From NCBI GenBank assembly GCA_050117315.1, contig JASFMY010000013.1, positions 1-64,000 of the forward strand: a DNA stretch of 64,000 nucleotides, given 5' to 3'. The stretch comes from JANQIV01 sp050117315. GTDB taxonomy: Bacteria; Bacteroidota; Ignavibacteria; Ignavibacteriales; Melioribacteraceae. The first letter of the stretch is position 1. Every line of letters begins with the position of its first letter. Positions 62,773 through 64,000 of the stretch are shown piece after piece. Both the position numbers and the translations under genes were made by a program. The notes below the pieces were generated by a model. That model made no database searches, was not told where the DNA came from, and saw only the letters and a program-made list of their open reading frames with translations.

Positions 62773-64000
62773 ATGAAGCATGCATTTCATAATAAAAAAA
62801 AATATATACTGTTTTTAAGTTTGTTAATAATTTTTATTTCCTCAGTTGCTGCGCAAAATAGTAAAGACCAAGGCAAAACTGAAGTAATCCCTTTTGATTT
62901 GGAATTGGCATTTTCAAGGAAGACTTTTACTTACAATGAAAAACAGGTTGTTTCTCCTAAGGGAGAATATACGGCATATTGTGTTTTTCAACAACCCAAA
63001 AAAAGCTTATGGAGCAGGTATCCTGAAAATGCGAGACTTCTCCCCAATGGAGTAGCGAGCATTAAATATGGGTCCTCAATTTTTATTGTAAATATTAAAA
63101 CGGGAAAAGAGAGGCAGATAAGTCCTAAAAAGAGCAGTTCATGGCAGCCTTCGTGGTCGCCGGACGGCAATAAGCTGGCGTTTTATTCAGATACATGCGG
63201 TTATCCCCAATTATGGCTTTATGATATCCGCAGCGGGAAAAAAACAAGACCAAATGAAATAAGGATAATATGTCAATATTGGTTTGGAGGTGAGGCAAAA
63301 TGGAGTAAAGACGGGAAAACAGTTTATGTCCCAATTGATCTAAATTGGGATCCCAATTTACGACGATCTACGAAAAATAAATCCGATTCATCGGAAGTAA
63401 CAGTAAAAGTATTAAAAACAGGTGAAGAGCGGGAAGAGAGAAAAGATTCAACCTACGAATGGAATGAAGCTTTCATAAACATGAACAACGTGACATTAGC
63501 TTCAATAAATATAGAAACCGGTGAATTGGATGTGATTGTAAAGGCAGATGAATTACCACGGCCAAGTTATTTAAGACTTTCCGCTTCAGGTAAATGGCTC
63601 TCATATTTATCCATATATAGATTTAAGGATATTTTAATACAACAGTTGTATTTCGATTTAGTTGTGCTACCTTCAAGCGGAGGAGATGCAAAGGTAATAG
63701 TATCCGATCTAAAAGTTTCGTCTCCTTCAAAACTATATTATAGCAAGAATTATAGATGGCACCCAACGGAAGATAAACTGGTCTATTTTAAGGATGGTGA
63801 GTTATGGGTTGTAGATTTCACAAATGGTTTGGAATCTGTCCCGGTTCAAATTGGTAAAGATGTAGAGAATATACAAGAGAGTCCGCTGTTATATACGCCG
63901 GATGGAACAGAAATCATGATTCGTATGCAAGGCTCGGATACATTGGCGTTTGTTTCTTTAAACGGAAAAAAAACAAGACTAGTTTCTCCCGGGAAAGAAT
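62773..64000 (+). CDS. Exported S9-peptidase/PD40 beta-propeller-like protein, truncated by window end
   Basis: The frame from ATG 62773 (TAGGAG upstream) stays open to the window end, giving at least 409 residues. A signal peptide (MKHAFHNKKKYILFLSLLII, cleaved after VAAQ) is followed by PD40/WD40-like propeller strands: SSSWQPSWSPDGNKLAFYSD, GGEAKWSKDGKTVYVPIDL, RLSASGKWLSYLSI and YTPDGTEIMIRM. This is the N-terminal propeller of dipeptidyl-peptidase/prolyl-oligopeptidase-type S9 enzymes or of TolB-like proteins. The catalytic domain, if any, lies outside. Its position after a FecR-regulated receptor suggests it processes the imported ligand. Confidence 0.78.
   Translation, partial: MKHAFHNKKKYILFLSLLIIFISSVAAQNSKDQGKTEVIPFDLELAFSRKTFTYNEKQVVSPKGEYTAYCVFQQPKKSLWSRYPENARLLPNGVASIKYGSSIFIVNIKTGKERQISPKKSSSWQPSWSPDGNKLAFYSDTCGYPQLWLYDIRSGKKTRPNEIRIICQYWFGGEAKWSKDGKTVYVPIDLNWDPNLRRSTKNKSDSSEVTVKVLKTGEEREERKDSTYEWNEAFINMNNVTLASINIETGELDVIVKADELPRPSYLRLSASGKWLSYLSIYRFKDILIQQLYFDLVVLPSSGGDAKVIVSDLKVSSPSKLYYSKNYRWHPTEDKLVYFKDGELWVVDFTNGLESVPVQIGKDVENIQESPLLYTPDGTEIMIRMQGSDTLAFVSLNGKKTRLVSPGKE

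Overview
This is an AT-rich bacterial chromosome segment, most likely from an Ignavibacteria-type member of the Bacteroidota/Chlorobi lineage. The inference rests on several sequence traits: C-terminal type IX secretion (Por) sorting domains with the NYPNPFNP signature on two exported proteins and one leftover tail, two FecI-type sigma/FecR loci (one leading into a SusC-like TonB-dependent receptor with an STN domain), a Bacteroidota-type promoter (TTTG-N19-TATTTTTG) at 44.5 kb, and many non-autonomous palindromic repeats. No tRNA, rRNA, CRISPR array or autonomous transposase gene was recognised.

Layout. 0-2.2 kb: a two-gene unit of an unknown protein and a SIR2-fold NAD-binding protein, a candidate defence module, next to gene debris. 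2.3-6.2 kb: a TonB-dependent receptor, a metallophosphoesterase and a DUF1648 membrane protein. 6.3-9.0 and 17.3-17.9 kb (minus strand): an ECF sigma factor, a FecR anti-sigma factor, a TonB-domain lipoprotein and an STN/TonB protein. They look like one signalling locus split by about 8 kb of foreign DNA (9.0-17.3 kb). That insert carries a large exported protein with a possible lysozyme-like C-terminus, an exported protein with six near-identical 75-residue repeats, a small T9SS cargo protein, a frameshifted DUF3298 gene, a duplicated T9SS tail and a 21-bp minisatellite.

17.9-23.8 kb: an exonuclease, then a MarR regulator divergent from a MacA/MacB-like efflux operon with paired operator-like sites between them. 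23.8-31 kb: a minus-strand housekeeping stretch (thioesterase, threonine aldolase, Lnt, DedA, a DUF433/DUF5615 toxin-antitoxin pair, and the overlapping era-eamA-acyP-ispF genes). 31-34.7 kb: a giant T9SS-secreted subtilase. 35.3-36.4 kb: a second ECF sigma/anti-sigma pair. 36.5-40.4 kb: TrxB, QueG, a Rieske protein and an MBL hydrolase.

40.4-53.8 kb is an accessory region: a repeat island, two GH43-like enzymes and a GH2 enzyme for plant-polysaccharide breakdown, an orphan antitoxin, and a strip of acetyltransferases and a methyltransferase interleaved with copies of a 116-bp palindromic element. Five copies of that element lie between 35.0 and 51.4 kb. One sits inside the reading frame of a decayed GH43 C-terminal domain, and removing it with a TA-type duplication restores the frame, which is direct evidence of mobility. 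53.9-57.8 kb: a MarR regulator with palindromic operators, a cysteine-synthase-like enzyme and a fused formiminotransferase-cyclodeaminase. 58-64 kb: an intact sigma/FecR/TonB-receptor locus ending in a truncated beta-propeller/S9-peptidase-like gene.
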